A stretch of DNA of 64,000 nucleotides from Gari tellinella (GCA_922989275.2 OV277857.1:5332001-5396000); one strand, 5' to 3'. Shown: positions 42,593 through 53,587, counted from the first letter of the stretch. Translations and numbers: made by a program. The notes: generated by a model not told the origin, from the sequence alone.

Positions 42593-42599
42593 CAGGGTC

Positions 42600-43080
42600 T
42601 GAAGTACATATGTATTTGCTATTTCGTATGATATTATCTGCTGCAAGGACAAACATAGTAGTATCTTTAGAATGCCCTACTATATTTAATATATAATAAT
42701 GGAATTTCCAAAAGGCACAGAGGGAGAGTATTTTACCGAATCCATGCATATATGGGATACAATATCATCATTTTAACAGCAATGTTTCTCTTAAATTGAA
42801 GCTCTCTTATTGTTTAATTTCGATATGACAGTTTCTCATGAGAAGAATTAAGTCGGGACTTTAGCATATAAAGAAGATGACTGTGTTAAGTTTAAACTCC
42901 TTAGATGGATTTCCGTTTTGTTTTCATATTGATTTACTTAAGACTTACGAACAAAATATTTAAAATGTACAAATACTATTAAAATCACATGGTCCAGCTG
43001 AAGAACATGTACAACATAAACAAGAAGTGTTGTTTATTACTTTCCTACCAAAGGAACCAAATACTTGTACTTTCAGTTTT
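42600..43080. other. No gene seen
   Basis: AT-rich, no recognised feature. Confidence 0.4.
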
Positions 43081-43082
43081 AT

Positions 43083-43142
43083 ACACTTTGGATCCGAGTC
43101 AGACACCAAATAGCTCGTAACCAGGATCCAAATTGTTTGACA
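43083..43142. repeat. Decayed core-1 hairpin
   Basis: CACTTTGGATCCGAGTCAGA and ACCAGGATCCAAATTGTTTG facing arms, followed by GACACTCATTTT as in MITE-B. Confidence 0.55.
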
Positions 43143-43411
43143 CTCATTTTGCCGTTTCTTGGAAAAAATAATACTTTGATAGAAAAACAATAATTGCCTA
43201 TAACAATTTCAAAAGTACAATGGCAAGGGATGATAGTAAACTTTACGATCACATACACGTGATTCAACTTTGGTTTTGATGAAAGAAATATTGTAGGCAT
43301 AGATTTGGCATCAAAGGAAGAAAAAGACCTTTATCCCCTGGCTATCAACTGATTACAAACATGACACCCAATGCGAAATTTAGGGAAAGCGTAATTCCTT
43401 TGGTCTAGATA

Positions 43412-43615
43412 CAGTACAACCTGTGTTTAGCGACCACTTTTAAGACGGTCGTTAAGATTTCTACGAAATGTTATTTGCTTAATACAGGATAGATTTAATG
43501 CAGAAAGCTCCTGTAGGAGCTTTCTGCATTATATATATCCTGTATTAAGCTGCCGTTTTTTACATAGTGAAAATTAACATTTTTTTAATCGGCCGTTTAA
43601 TACATGTTTGGCTTT
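43412..43615 (+). mobile_element. MITE-E-related copy
   Basis: TA then CAGTACAACCTGTGTTTAGC; internal hairpin GCTTAATACAGGATAGATTT, GCAGAAAGCTCC and exact complements. The core is a distinct variant also seen at 55427-55480. Confidence 0.65.
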
Positions 43616-43619
43616 TTAC

Positions 43620-44105
43620 CACATATCAGGATCATGTTTAACGGCACATAATTTCACGACATCTTTCTAATTGGTTTTCCCAAAAGTATATATGAGCGCA
43701 TCAAAGACGCACGGGGGTTATAATCAGTGATTTATAATATCGTGGTATCTTTCATCTAGGCTTTTTCGTTTCTTATCTTATGCAATATACCGTTAACATA
43801 TTTCAATTTTGATGTTTACACCAGAATTTCAATTCATCTTCTATTTGCAGGCCGACTTTGTCATTAGACGAGAATTTTCGGCCGTTGTCAGCGAAAGTTT
43901 TATAGTGATAATATATTGCAGGCATTGGGGTCTGTTTCCGCGCCCATCCGTCCAATAATATCGCAACGTTTTATAATAAGTTTATCATGTTAGATCGACA
44001 AGAATTTTATAACGTTCATTGACTTGTGCAATGTCAACAAACTAACGATATAGCGGCAATATTTATAGAGGGGTTGTAAATGCTGCATTGGATGGCGTCA
44101 TCGGG
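43620..44105. other. No gene seen
   Basis: Repeat-free, somewhat less AT-rich, with an imperfect inverted pair CGGCCGTTGTC/GACTTTG; nothing identifiable. Confidence 0.35.
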
Positions 44106-44110
44106 TTTAA

Positions 44111-44215
44111 TACAGAGGAGAAAGTATTAAACGTTCCCGTTTAAACAATAGTAAATGCGAATGGAATGCAATAAAATTCAGAAAATGGAAACATTTGGAA
44201 TTCTTTTTAGTAGTA
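44111..44215 (-). mobile_element. MITE-A left-end fragment
   Basis: TACAGAGGAGAAAGTATTAA, CCCGTTTAAAC and AATGCAATAAAATTCAGAAA correspond to the A family's reverse-orientation left part; the rest is missing. Confidence 0.45.
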
Positions 44216-44439
44216 TGTATTTGTATAAGTCCAATTGTATGTATATATATACAATCAAGCCTGGCTTGACTCGAATCCTTTGTGTCGCATTTATACGTAT
44301 TTCAAAGTTAATAAGCCACGTACTAACTTTGAATTACATGTATACGTGTATGTTCGACTTCAGTGAAATCCATCTGTAGAATTGCGTTTGTTCGATGTAT
44401 GTGCACTCTGTTTATTTCCATTCGATTGCATATAAAAGA

Positions 44440-44637
44440 CCCTTACCCGCCATTACGTCACCATTTTAAACAATTGTCGTTTGCAATCGTCAATTCTAAC
44501 CAATCGTCGTGTACTTTAATTTTCTCAAATTTAATTTTTATTTATTTTGACATAAGACATATTGAAATGAATGCCTTACAGTTTGGATCAAACTGTTTAC
44601 AAATAACTATTGTACTCGGGGTAAAGCAGTGAATGGG
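44440..44637 (-). mobile_element. MITE-B abutting MITE-C on one TTAA
   Basis: Left CCCTTACCCGCCATTACGTC, right GTAAAGCAGTGAATGGG then TTAA (44638-44641), which is also the left border of the next element. The hairpin is collapsed to GTTTGGATCAAAC. Confidence 0.7.
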
Positions 44638-44641
44638 TTAA

Positions 44642-44886
44642 CCCTTTACCCCATAGAAGCGACTTTTAGCGGATATGATTTATACCTCCGCTGAAGAAAA
44701 TAGTTCCAATTTAATCAGTCATTAATATATATTATAGGGAATTTTTTCTATATATTCTAGAACAGGATAGCTTAAAGCAGGCTGAAAGTAAAGCAGAATG
44801 CGCCTTAAGCGCATTCTGCTTTACTTTCAACCTGCTTTAAGTAGTAGCCTATTTTCAATTCTAGAAATAGGCTATCAGGTAAAGGG
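44642..44886 (-). mobile_element. MITE-C, complete, reverse orientation
   Basis: TTAA at 44638-44641 and 44887-44890, ends CCCTTTACCCCATAGAAG and CTATCAGGTAAAGGG. Core 2 intact with GCGCCTTAAGCGC centre. Confidence 0.87.
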
Positions 44887-44894
44887 TTAAGATC

Positions 44895-45455
44895 AGAAAA
44901 CATATGATATTTTGATTGAACAGATGACAATATTGCGGGATATTTCATCCTAACCACCACTCCAAGTACAAATCTGTGTTTGCTCTCTTCTATGAGAACG
45001 TGGCTGGCAAAACCAGATTTGACAAGCGAAAACGATAAAGTTATCTGTAAATTAAGTTTTGCACTTAACTTCGATTTGAGAGCCTCACAGGTTTGACACT
45101 ATCATCAAACATGACAATCGAATTGTACGACCATTTATAACCAATTTAATGCATATTTGAAATAAAGTTGACAAACGCAGGGCATCTACATTGTGTGCCC
45201 TGGGTGGGCTTTCTCGTCAGCGGTATTGGGGTAGCGCTCGCTGGCTTCCAGTCAAGATCAACAAAGGACGCTCAGTTTGGATATGTTTTAATTAGTGTGG
45301 TTGATCGATGTTAAACTCACTAAATTAACAACGATTATACTCTAATTGCCAACAAGTCCTTGTACCCAAATACCCCGAACCCGAAAATGGGCTCTTGCTA
45401 TAAGACGTACGGATTTGGGCTTCGCTTCATGGCCTTCCCCCCGTGCGCAAAATGA
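44895..45455. other. No gene seen
   Basis: No repeat ends or credible ORF. Confidence 0.4.
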
Positions 45456-45458
45456 CTG

Positions 45459-45535
45459 GCGTTTCCCAAACAATTTGGATCCTGATCAGATAATGCATAA
45501 CTCGGGTTCTAATCAGAATCAAAACTGTTTGATAA
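45459..45535. repeat. Decayed core-1 hairpin
   Basis: CAAACAATTTGGATCCTGAT and AATCAGAATCAAAACTGTTT arms with an unpaired centre. Confidence 0.5.
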
Positions 45536-45784
45536 ACTTATTTAAGGATCTTGAAATCAAAATTATATTAAAATGTAATTTTGAGAGACAACAGTTTTTA
45601 CGCATTCGAGGTTATAAGTTTGGTAAGGGCTAAAACATTTCCAACTCGCGGCGTACAAACAATTCACTGTTTTTCAAATTCTTCATAAACATCCATGTTG
45701 ATTTGAAATTTACACCATACAGCGGGATTGATGTTTTTCTGTAAAGTTTGGGAAAATCTACTCATTGACAATGTACACGTCACG

Positions 45785-45975
45785 TGCGAAGTTGTGATAA
45801 CATTTGCAAACAGTTTGGGTCCAGATGAGACGCCGAGTAACTAGGCGTCTCATATGTATCCAAACTGTTTGACACTATGATGGTTTTTCTTACATGAAAA
45901 TTCATATATGTGAACTTTGAGAATCGTTGCAGACTAGAAATATTTGTAGACGAGAATTGCACAGCGCGCTAAAGG
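45785..45975 (+). mobile_element. MITE-B copy
   Basis: Core-1 stem in the GATGAGACGCCGAG form at about 45807-45872, then TTTGACACTATGATGG and a right end GCGCTAAAGGTTAAAAG. Confidence 0.62.
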
Positions 45976-46162
45976 TTAAAAGGAAATCGTACAAACAAAA
46001 AGCCCAAAACGTTTTGTATTTAGATTTGTTGTTAAATAAGATATTGATTTTAGAATTAAGACATTCATTTGGACGTTTTCATTTTCTATATGTTGTACAG
46101 TAGAGAATATATTTTATTCTTGTCCAGTACATTTAGGGAATAAACGAATGGTGTTCATTATA

Positions 46163-46414
46163 CAGTAGAGAAGCCATTAGGATTGTCTTCCTAATAAACG
46201 AGCTTAAGGTAAAACTAGTATTTCTAGTGCAAACAAGATCAGATCAGACGCCGATAACACGGCGTCTGTATAGACCCCAATCTGTGTGTCACTCAAATTG
46301 AAATAATATTTAGATAAATGTACATGGTATTTCAAGAACTATTTTTTTCTTTTTTATTGCATTGCGTTTGTTTCGCTGGCGTTTAACCAGGAAATATTAA
46401 CATATTTTCCACTG
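46163..46414 (+). mobile_element. MITE-A, old copy
   Basis: TA at 46161-46162 and 46415-46416; ends CAGTAGAGAAGCCATTAGG and ATTTTCCACTG. The core-1 hairpin is eroded (GATCAGACGCCGATAACACG). A second decayed A-like stretch follows to about 46576 and a lone A left end lies at about 46098. Confidence 0.7.
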
Positions 46415-46711
46415 TACCATATAATCCACTGTAAACAGTTTGGAAATTGTTTGCCACTAAGATTGAAATAATTACTCAAGAACTCTGAAAACAAATGTCA
46501 TTATCTACATTCAATTATATTGCGTTTGCTTTATATTGATTAAAACTGGACATTACAACATTTTATCGACTGTACCACCTATTTTATATTTACTTATTTC
46601 CTTTCCTTCAACTGCGGTTAGTTGTTATTCTATTCGCTTACTAGCAGATAGATCGCAATTCTCTTTTCCTCCGTATGCAACTGTAAACTGTCGCCGGTCC
46701 TCTGAATTCAC

Positions 46712-46910
46712 TTCGAACCCTGTCACTCTCGATGACGTCAAAGAGCGCATTTTCAAATAGTTTTAAGATTATTTCAGTTAATTCCCTTGAATCTAACCAC
46801 GGAATCATAATTCCGTGATCTAACTTTGAAACGATATTACAGACCTCAATATCAAATCAGACGACAATATGGCGGTGAAGGGATACTATCCTTACGATAC
46901 ATTTGATCAT
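46712..46910 (-). mobile_element. MITE-B relative without core 1
   Basis: CACTCTCGATGACGTCAAAG at the left and GACGACAATATGGCGGTGAA GGG at the right are B-family flanks, but the centre holds a different small palindrome, CACGGAATCATAATTCCGTG. Confidence 0.65.
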
Positions 46911-46919
46911 GGATGGGTT

Positions 46920-47235
46920 AAAAGGATGTGGTACCGAATGAAACGAAGGAAAACTCTATACTAAATATATGTACATGTAACTTATTTGATTTAAATGTAG
47001 TTATACTTGATGCAACATTTGTTGTCATACATTTGCAAATCAAGTATTTTAGTTTATTTGACTTTTTTAAAATTCTAAACGATATGATATGTGTTTTATA
47101 TAGTGCACATGTAAGAAGGAATCGTGTCATCTCGTTCTATAGCAAGGAATGGTACTTTTGCACACGTCATTAAATCAATGGATCATGCGGGACAAGAACA
47201 TATTACACCGAATCAGAATTCCATTGAAATCGTAC
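46920..47235. other. No gene seen
   Basis: ORFs of 70-80 codons on both strands without signatures. Confidence 0.35.
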
Positions 47236-47239
47236 AATA

Positions 47240-47690
47240 GTTGTTGGTACATACACATTACCAGTTGACAGTGCGATACAGAGTGATGTATTTAGCTTGA
47301 GACGTTTTTGGCGGAAATAACCGATCTGACGAGCGCCTTGGCGCGAGTCTGATCGGTTGTTTCCGCCAAAAACGTCGAGAGCTAAATGCAACACTCTGTT
47401 GCGCACTGCCAACTGGTGATGTGTTTATTATATGCCTTGAATACAAACCAGAAACAACTAAATAGTTGTTTAAATCATTTTATATCCAAAATGTATTAGT
47501 TATTTGAAGCAGAACAAGATTTTTTGTATGTCACAAAGAATAACGCGGCACTCGTACATGTACGTAAATGACGTCACGTCAAATCGAAAGCGAGGTCAGA
47601 GTAAAAGTGGCTGATACAAGGTGGCTGATACAGACTCTTGTATTTTACTCTGCAAATACACGCGGAAACGCTCGATATCACTCGAAGGCA
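47240..47690 (+). repeat. Foldback repeat J, copy 2
   Basis: ACACATTACCAGTTGACAGT at the left and CACTGCCAACTGGTGATGTG at the right bracket an inverted repeat around GCGCCTTGGCGC; the tail (TTTATATCC, TGACGTCACGTC, GAGGTCAGAGTAAA) matches copy 1 at 34790-35190 inverted. Confidence 0.68.
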
Positions 47691-47780
47691 TATAATAAAT
47701 GTAATTATTTAATTTTTGTCTATATTTAGGTAGTTTGCAAAATAGCTCCAAAAAGATGATGAAAACCAGGGTCTATACTT

Positions 47781-47907
47781 ATAAAGCGTTTGAGTTGAGT
47801 TGGAAATCGTTCTCACGTATTTGATTGGTCAGATTTGAGCCAAGGCTCAAATCTGACCAACCAAATGCTTGAGAACGCGCTCAGATACAACTCCAGCGCT
47901 TTATAAG
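47781..47907. repeat. Foldback element L
   Basis: TTATAAAGCG and CGCTTTATAA mark the ends; the centre is TTGGTCAGATTTGAGCC and its exact complement separated by AA. No other copy in the window. Confidence 0.7.
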
Positions 47908-47909
47908 CG

Positions 47910-48505
47910 CTTTAGAAGTGATGATAACTTTTTATCATCAATAACTGACCTGACTCGTCTGTCGACTTATATTCAATTTATAAACGATAGTAAATGAAAC
48001 CACATTAAAGGCATTGTACGATGAATGTATTGTTATCCTTAGTATTTGACTGTATTGAGATATTTTTAGTAAACGGTGGTGTTTCACTTTCACCCGGCTT
48101 TAAGCAGACATCTGACTTTCATACCATGTTTACACAAATAAACCTACTCAAAAGAATGTTCATAATTATATATGGCATCAAACTGAGGTGGATATTTAAA
48201 GTAGGATGAAAGTAAAACAGTTTGTCAACGTCTGGTAATATGAGTTCTCACTGCCGCAGTTTGACAAGCATGTGCCTACTTACAATGTAGCGTACGACCT
48301 ATGGTTTACATGTGGCCAAAGTTGAGATATATCGCGGTCACGCCTTACTTACTCATTTCACGAATTTTATTCATTTTATTCATTCGTGCTCATATCTAAA
48401 ACACAATAACTGATCAGCAAATCCACTATCACTTGGCCATGGTACGGTGTTAAACCACTTCTATCAGTATGTCAAAGGTCTGGATTGACCAACTCCCATC
48501 GATAT
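47910..48505. other. No gene seen
   Basis: A single core-2-like arm (CACCCGGCTTTAAGCAGACA, about 48091) is the only repeat trace. Confidence 0.35.
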
Positions 48506-48512
48506 CTCTTTT

Positions 48513-48757
48513 ACCCTTTCATGATCAAAATATTCGGGAGAGTTTACCCCATTCACTGCTTTATTGTCGTCTGCTGCAGTATTGCTGTCAGCAAGACGTG
48601 ATTCAACGGTACATGTAGATTTAAGGTTGTATGACTTAATAAATATCGATAAGACTTTCAAACAGTTTGGGCCCTGATCTGACGCCGCATAACGCGGCGT
48701 CTGATCGAGACCAAAACTGGTTTCAACGCGCTTTAATGCGTCATTGAGAATGAAAGG
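48513..48757 (-). mobile_element. MITE-B, longer subtype
   Basis: Left CCCTTTCATGATCAAAAT, inner CCCCATTCACTGC, right GAGAATGAAAGG then TTAA (48758-48761). Core 1 in the GGGCCCTGATCTGACGCC form, partly mispaired. Close relative of the 24225 copy. Confidence 0.7.
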
Positions 48758-48761
48758 TTAA

Positions 48762-49004
48762 CTCACTCACCGCCATAACCATAAGTGACATATCAGCCGA
48801 CGTTTCAATGCAAAAACAGTATGAATCCTGATCAGACGCCGCGTAACGCGGCGTCTGATCAGGATCCAAACTGTTTGTCACTTATATCAATATTTCTGTC
48901 ACAATATAAACTTTGCTTTAAACTACAGGCGACAAATTTTAGCGGACGTTATTTTGTCTACAAAATGGCGGTTCAAATAGATGGTTAAATATTGCGGTAA
49001 AGGG
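48762..49004 (+). mobile_element. MITE-B copy sharing TTAA with its neighbour
   Basis: Begins after TTAA (48758-48761) with CTCACTCACCGCC; core 1 (GAATCCTGATCAGACGCCGC and complement) at about 48813-48878; right end TGCGGTAAAGGG then TTTAA. Confidence 0.68.
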
Positions 49005-49009
49005 TTTAA

Positions 49010-49465
49010 TGACGTTCATAAAGACTGTCCTATGACCTCTATATTACTCCGCCTTGTGTGATTTTATCAACAGTCACTACATTCTTTAATCCAGGGTAAT
49101 AATCTCATTATTTACTGTTCAATGTGACACCCGATTATGGAGGAAATACCAAATATTTGGACACGATTGCTTCGGTGGACCCATCGCTATTGCTACAGAA
49201 AAGTAAATAGTCATTAATACCCGAAATCGTCTTCGTGCTTATAACCGTCGTTCCGCTGTCTGATTAAGAGTCATGAATTATAACCATTATAACACTGTGT
49301 ATAACACATGATATTTTGTCAATATCTATATGGTTTACAACACTTAGTCTTGGCGGGTAAACGTCTATCTTATAAACAAAACACAGTTCGTGTTTCATCC
49401 AGTCCTCGCTTTTACTGTGCTTCCTGAAAGATGTGTGACATTTTAAAATGAACTTAGAATGGAAA
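49010..49465. promoter_or_regulatory. Repeat-free island
   Basis: No repeat ends; contains GTAATAATCTCATTATTTAC and ATTATGGAGG words. No ORF. Regulatory function would be a guess from the lack of repeats alone. Confidence 0.15.
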
Positions 49466-49468
49466 TTA

Positions 49469-49720
49469 CAATGTAGAAGACGTTATTCTTTCCAAATAAA
49501 TGCGTTTACGCTTAAACTAATATTTATATCGCAAGCAATTTGGAACCTGATCAGACGCCTGGTGACCCGGCGTCTGACCAAGTTCCACTGTTTGCCACTC
49601 AGTTTAAAATAAATACATGTAGTTAGAAATTTTAAAAAAAAAAAGAGTTATTTTCAAAATAGTGCTTCGGTTTGCGTTTCGTTTACGTTTAAACGGGCAA
49701 TAATAACGTTTTATTCACTG
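49469..49720 (+). mobile_element. MITE-A, old copy
   Basis: TA then CAATGTAGAAGACGTTATTC, AAATGCGTTTACGC block, core 1 GATCAGACGCCTGGTGACCC and complement, and end AACGTTTTATTCACTG. The right TA is mutated. Confidence 0.75.
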
Positions 49721-49724
49721 AAAG

Positions 49725-50445
49725 TGGATCGTTGCTTTTGGAGACTTCTAATATAGATACTGTCCTTTCTCTGTGCAGTTAGAAGCCAGTCAATCTTATA
49801 AGTGCTCGTAATAGTTATTTTTGCTGCAGTCCATTGGTCGACGATAGCAAATAAATGTTTCAAACAAAATAAAACAACAACAGCTCAAGTAGACAGTTTT
49901 GTTTTGAAGTAGATTATTTGTTCAATTTTATCTTAAAGAAATGTGCAATTTAGAAAACAATATGAACCATTCACATTATTAATTTTATAGCAACAAATAG
50001 TTCAATATTATTTTCAAAACAAATCAACTTTGATGACAGTACTTTATATGAAAACATGCCGTTAGAAACATGATACGTTTCTTTGGCGATGATTGCATAT
50101 ACTTGTAGCATACACATGCCAGTACAAATAATAAACTTGTGAAGTATATGAATACATGGCGTATTTTATGAGACAAATTTGAGTACAAAACTTAATTACT
50201 TGCGTACATAACTATTTGATCATATACAGGTAAGATTATACCCATGAAAATCGGACAATTATCTACTGTTAAGAGTTTTCCCGATAATAAAACCATTCAG
50301 AAGAAGAGCATGCAGTTGATGAAACAGGTGAGTGATAGCTTAAAGGGCCAAATGCAGGAAGACCGTGATACATAGTCGGTAGGTCAGTTTTTCAAAAGTT
50401 GCATAAGTGTTAATTGCCAAAAACAACGGAAACATATTAGTTTTA
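49725..50445. other. No gene seen
   Basis: Unique AT-rich DNA without ORFs. Confidence 0.45.
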
Positions 50446-50451
50446 CTTTAA

Positions 50452-50685
50452 CCCTTTGAAACTTTGGCACGCCTATACTTTGCAAACAGGGTACATGTGA
50501 AGAGTACACTTGCCCAATGCAAACCGTGAAAATCCAGTTTAGAGAGCTCCTAAAGCAGCTCTATGATCAAATTATGTTTGTCATATTGTAATTCTTTGAC
50601 AAAAAACAATCTTGATATAGTCAAAAATGTACGAGAATAAAATTGAAATTGGAATTGTCTATTTGAAGTTTCAGGGAAGGTTGTT
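50452..50685 (+). mobile_element. MITE-D copy
   Basis: TTAA at 50448-50451 and 50686-50689; ends CCCTTTGAAACTTTGG and AAGTTTCAGGGAAGG. The core-3 hairpin is decayed (AGAGAGCTCCTAAAGCAGCT). Confidence 0.7.
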
Positions 50686-50711
50686 TTAAGTACATTGGAC
50701 CTATATGTTTA

Positions 50712-51073
50712 CAGTGCCTCCTTCCAACAACGACCCTATCACAACGACTCCCTCCTAACGCAACTTCGCTTTCCGTAGTTCCCTAAACAAGACAATGATA
50801 TCTACGCTTTTGCAGCTGCAATATCGTTTTCTTACAATTGGCGTCTGTTGTTTGTTTTTCTCTTAAAGGCAAATAGTGGACATTTTGACAGAAAAATTAA
50901 GTGACAAACAACTTGAATTTATATCAGACGCCGCGTAATGCGGCGTCTGATCTGGATCTTAGCTGTTTGCGAATGTAAGTCAAGTGTTAATTTTCCCTAC
51001 CTATAAAAACTACCTCCGAAACCACACACAATCTGTGTCTCCCATTGGTTGTCGTTGAAGAGAGGGAGCACTG
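50712..51073 (-). mobile_element. MITE-F, complete, reverse orientation
   Basis: TA at 50710-50711 and 51074-51075; ends CAGTGCCTCCTTCCAACAAC and GAAGAGAGGGAGCACTG. Core 1 near 50908-50970. Confidence 0.83.
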
Positions 51074-51204
51074 TACATGCATTTATAAATTGAAACTAAA
51101 ATTTATAGATGATTATAAATATCACTTATAATTCCAACATGAGTTATAGCAGTTGATCGATAAAAAGTAAAAAGATATTATTAAATTATTTAGTCTTGAA
51201 ACGT

Positions 51205-51359
51205 TTAAAGATAACCTGGCGTCTGATCAGGCTCCAAACAGATTCAGATTATTGAAATAAACAGCCAGGATTGTCAATAAGTTGCCCTTCTCCATGATAT
51301 TGCAATGCTTTTTGCGTTTTTTATCGTTTAAATGGGAAAGTATAAAGTCTTCTCCACTG
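51205..51359 (+). mobile_element. MITE-A right half
   Basis: Starts inside core 1 (CTGGCGTCTGATCAGGCTCC) and ends GTCTTCTCCACTG then TA. The left half is missing, with the break at the hairpin centre. Confidence 0.7.
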
Positions 51360-51379
51360 TACGCAACCATCTGCTTTAA

Positions 51380-51593
51380 CTCAATATCCCCTGAAACTTC
51401 CAATGGACAATTCCAGTTTGCAATAAAGGCTGGTCCGTTTTAGACTATTTATGGTTGTTTTTTGTTATAAATTGCAAAATGACAAACAGTGATGTCCCTG
51501 ATCAGAGGGCTCCTGATCAGGGACTTCACGTTTTGCATATGACGAGTATACTCACACTGTTCGTTCATAACGAAAATACTCGTCATTCGGGTT
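51380..51593 (-). mobile_element. MITE-D, reverse orientation
   Basis: TTAA (51376-51379), CCCCTGAAACTTCCAATGGA near the left; core 3 reduced to GATCAGAGGGCTCCTGATCA; GTCATTCGGGTTGA at the right. Confidence 0.62.
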
Positions 51594-51647
51594 GATTTTG
51601 TTTATCGAGCATCACTTCGAATGGTCCAATATGAGAGTTTTACTGTA

Positions 51648-51885
51648 CAGTGGAGAATCTGTTATTCTTTCCCGTTTAAACGCAAACGTACGCAAACGCA
51701 AAACACTAAAACGTAGAAAAGTACAACTTTTTGACAATTCTGATAATTCATCTTTATCTTGGTGGCAAACAGTTTGGAGCCTGATCAGACGCCGGGTTAC
51801 CCGGCGTCTGATCTGGCTCCAAACTGTTTGCAGTGAAAATAATAGTTTTAGCGTTTATTGGGAAAGAATAACGTTTTCTCCACTG
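51648..51885 (-). mobile_element. MITE-A, near-complete, reverse orientation
   Basis: TA at 51646-51647 and 51886-51887; CAGTGGAGAATCTGTTATTC at one end and AATAACGTTTTCTCCACTG at the other, so the two ends carry the two different subfamily versions of the repeat. The 121-aa ORF is repeat read-through. Confidence 0.87.
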
Positions 51886-51889
51886 TACC

Positions 51890-52400
51890 TGTGGAGCCAG
51901 GCGGGCGCTAAACCTAAACTTTACAATCCTCCCTTCCTATCATGTGTTGACCATTAATATTGGTTTAGTCGATCAAACAATCTCGGTATCGACAATTACT
52001 AAGTCCAATAGCATTCGTAGCCTTATCAATTGTTTCGTTGTTTAACTCTGTTGTTATCAGTGTTGAGAATGACTGGGTTATCTGCGCTGAAAGCTAATTG
52101 CTCCTTCGTTTCCTGAATACCATATGTTTGTGTTAAATTTTGAAAAATCGTAATCACGCCGTCATGACAATGTCGGTGACACGGAAGCATGCAACGTTCT
52201 TCAACCGCTGTGCATGCTGGGAAAGTTTGTCATCTGTTGAAGAGTTTTAAATTGCCTGCAGGAAAATTTTGACATTGTAAACAATGCAGACAAACACGCC
52301 AATTAGAAAAGCGTCAAGAAATAGTGCACGTGTTTTGTAAACAGTGAAGATCACGATCAGTCGTACATCAAAAACATGATAAAATCAGTAGGCTTATAGT
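51890..52400. other. No gene seen
   Basis: Unique sequence; a CATGCTGGGAAAGTTTGTC word near 52211 is not part of a recognised repeat. Confidence 0.4.
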
Positions 52401-52414
52401 TATCAGACACGAAT

Positions 52415-52643
52415 GTGGGGCCTCCGTGGCCTAGTGGTATGGTCACTGTGACTTACATTGTACATCACTAGGCTCCTCACCTGTGAGTTCGAATCCAAGT
52501 ATGGTCGTTCGGATTTTTTATGTGGGGAAGCCATCCAGCTGGCTTGCGGAAGGTCTGTGGTTCTATCCAGTTGCCGATTTGTGCCTGAAACAGTGCATAA
52601 AGGGCTTCTGGGGGTAAAATCATAACAAATCAAATCAAATTAA
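52415..52643 (+). mobile_element. tRNA-derived SINE with 13-bp target duplication
   Basis: A 229-bp element between two copies of ATCAGACACGAAT (52402-52414 and 52644-52656). The head has a pol III A box (TGGCCTAGTGG, 52427-52437) and B box (GTTCGAATC, 52487-52495). The body (CCAGCTGGCTTGCGGAAGGT ... GCCTGAAACAGTGC) is shared with the copies near 8335 and 34640, and the 3' end is a short CAAAT/TCAAA repeat. Such SINEs are copied by a partner LINE. The exact duplication means a recent insertion. Confidence 0.85.
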
Positions 52644-52675
52644 ATCAGACACGAATATAGAAATGGCTCACAAAT

Positions 52676-52752
52676 ATTGCAAACATTGTAGACCCAGTGC
52701 AGCCGCCGCGTTTCAAGTGCGGCTATTGATCTGGGTCTGTACCGGTTGAAGG
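52676..52752. repeat. Core-1 variant (GTAGACCC type)
   Basis: GCAAACATTGTAGACCCAGT and GATCTGGGTCTGTACCGGTT arms around GCCGCCGCGTTTCAAGTGCGGC; no transposon ends. Confidence 0.5.
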
Positions 52753-53016
52753 TCGCTAGAGTAACAGTATTTATTTTTTAAACGACTGTTAACAATACAG
52801 AGCCTAGTGAGACATGCTCGGCGTCCGATCAGAATATTGACAGCAATGTAATATTTCCAATTGCATATTCCACACTACATCTGCGTTATATAATATTTAC
52901 AACATGCCTTTTAAACAGACAATGTGTTCATAAGCCAACATTTTTGGTTAGGCTCCTAACTACATATATTTGCTTTTCGGATTAAAACTAATCGCTAATA
53001 CATGTATATGAAACGT

Positions 53017-53090
53017 TGTCCTTTCTTTATCGTTTTGCACTGCGTTCGCGTTTAGATTCGTTTAAATTATGAAAACTGCTTTCTCCACTG
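53017..53090 (+). mobile_element. MITE-A right-end fragment
   Basis: TTTCTTTATCGTTTTGCACT, GCGTTCGCGTTTAGATTCG and CTTTCTCCACTG then TA: the decayed right end of an A copy 28 bp before a fresh one. Confidence 0.6.
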
Positions 53091-53118
53091 TAAAGAAATT
53101 AGTAGACGTATGTTGCTA

Positions 53119-53364
53119 CAGTGGAGAATCTGTTATTCTTTCCCAATAAACGCGTTTACGCTAAAACTATTATTTGCAGTGCAAACAGTTTGGAGCCAGA
53201 TCAGACGCCGGGTAACCCGGCGTCTGATCAGGCTCCAAACATTTTGCCACCAAGATAAACATGAAATATCAGAATTGTCCAAAAGTTGTCCTTTTCTACG
53301 TTTTAGTGCTTTGCGTTTGCGTACGTATGCGTTTAAACGGGAAAGAATAACACATTCTCCACTG
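53119..53364 (+). mobile_element. MITE-A, complete
   Basis: TA (53117-53118), 246 bp, right flank TT instead of TA. Few differences from the 6113 copy. Long ORFs on both strands (78 and 151 aa) are repeat artefacts. Confidence 0.89.
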
Positions 53365-53587
53365 TTCAACAGTCGAACGTCGATATCTCGAACTTACTTA
53401 AGTCGAACAATACCAATAGTTATACTGTTTAATCTTATATTGAACAACACCTTATATCAAAGTATCGAGGGTTCAATCAACTGTATAGTATTTATGATAG
53501 CCATGTTCCAACCATTTGTGTATTACATAACAGAACAGAACATATATTTTATTCTTCTGATTTAAACATTTCGTTTTTCATCTAACG

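Noticed and set aside
52415..52500. A tRNA gene
   Set aside because: A and B boxes are present but the arms do not form a cloverleaf, and the sequence runs into a SINE body with target duplication.
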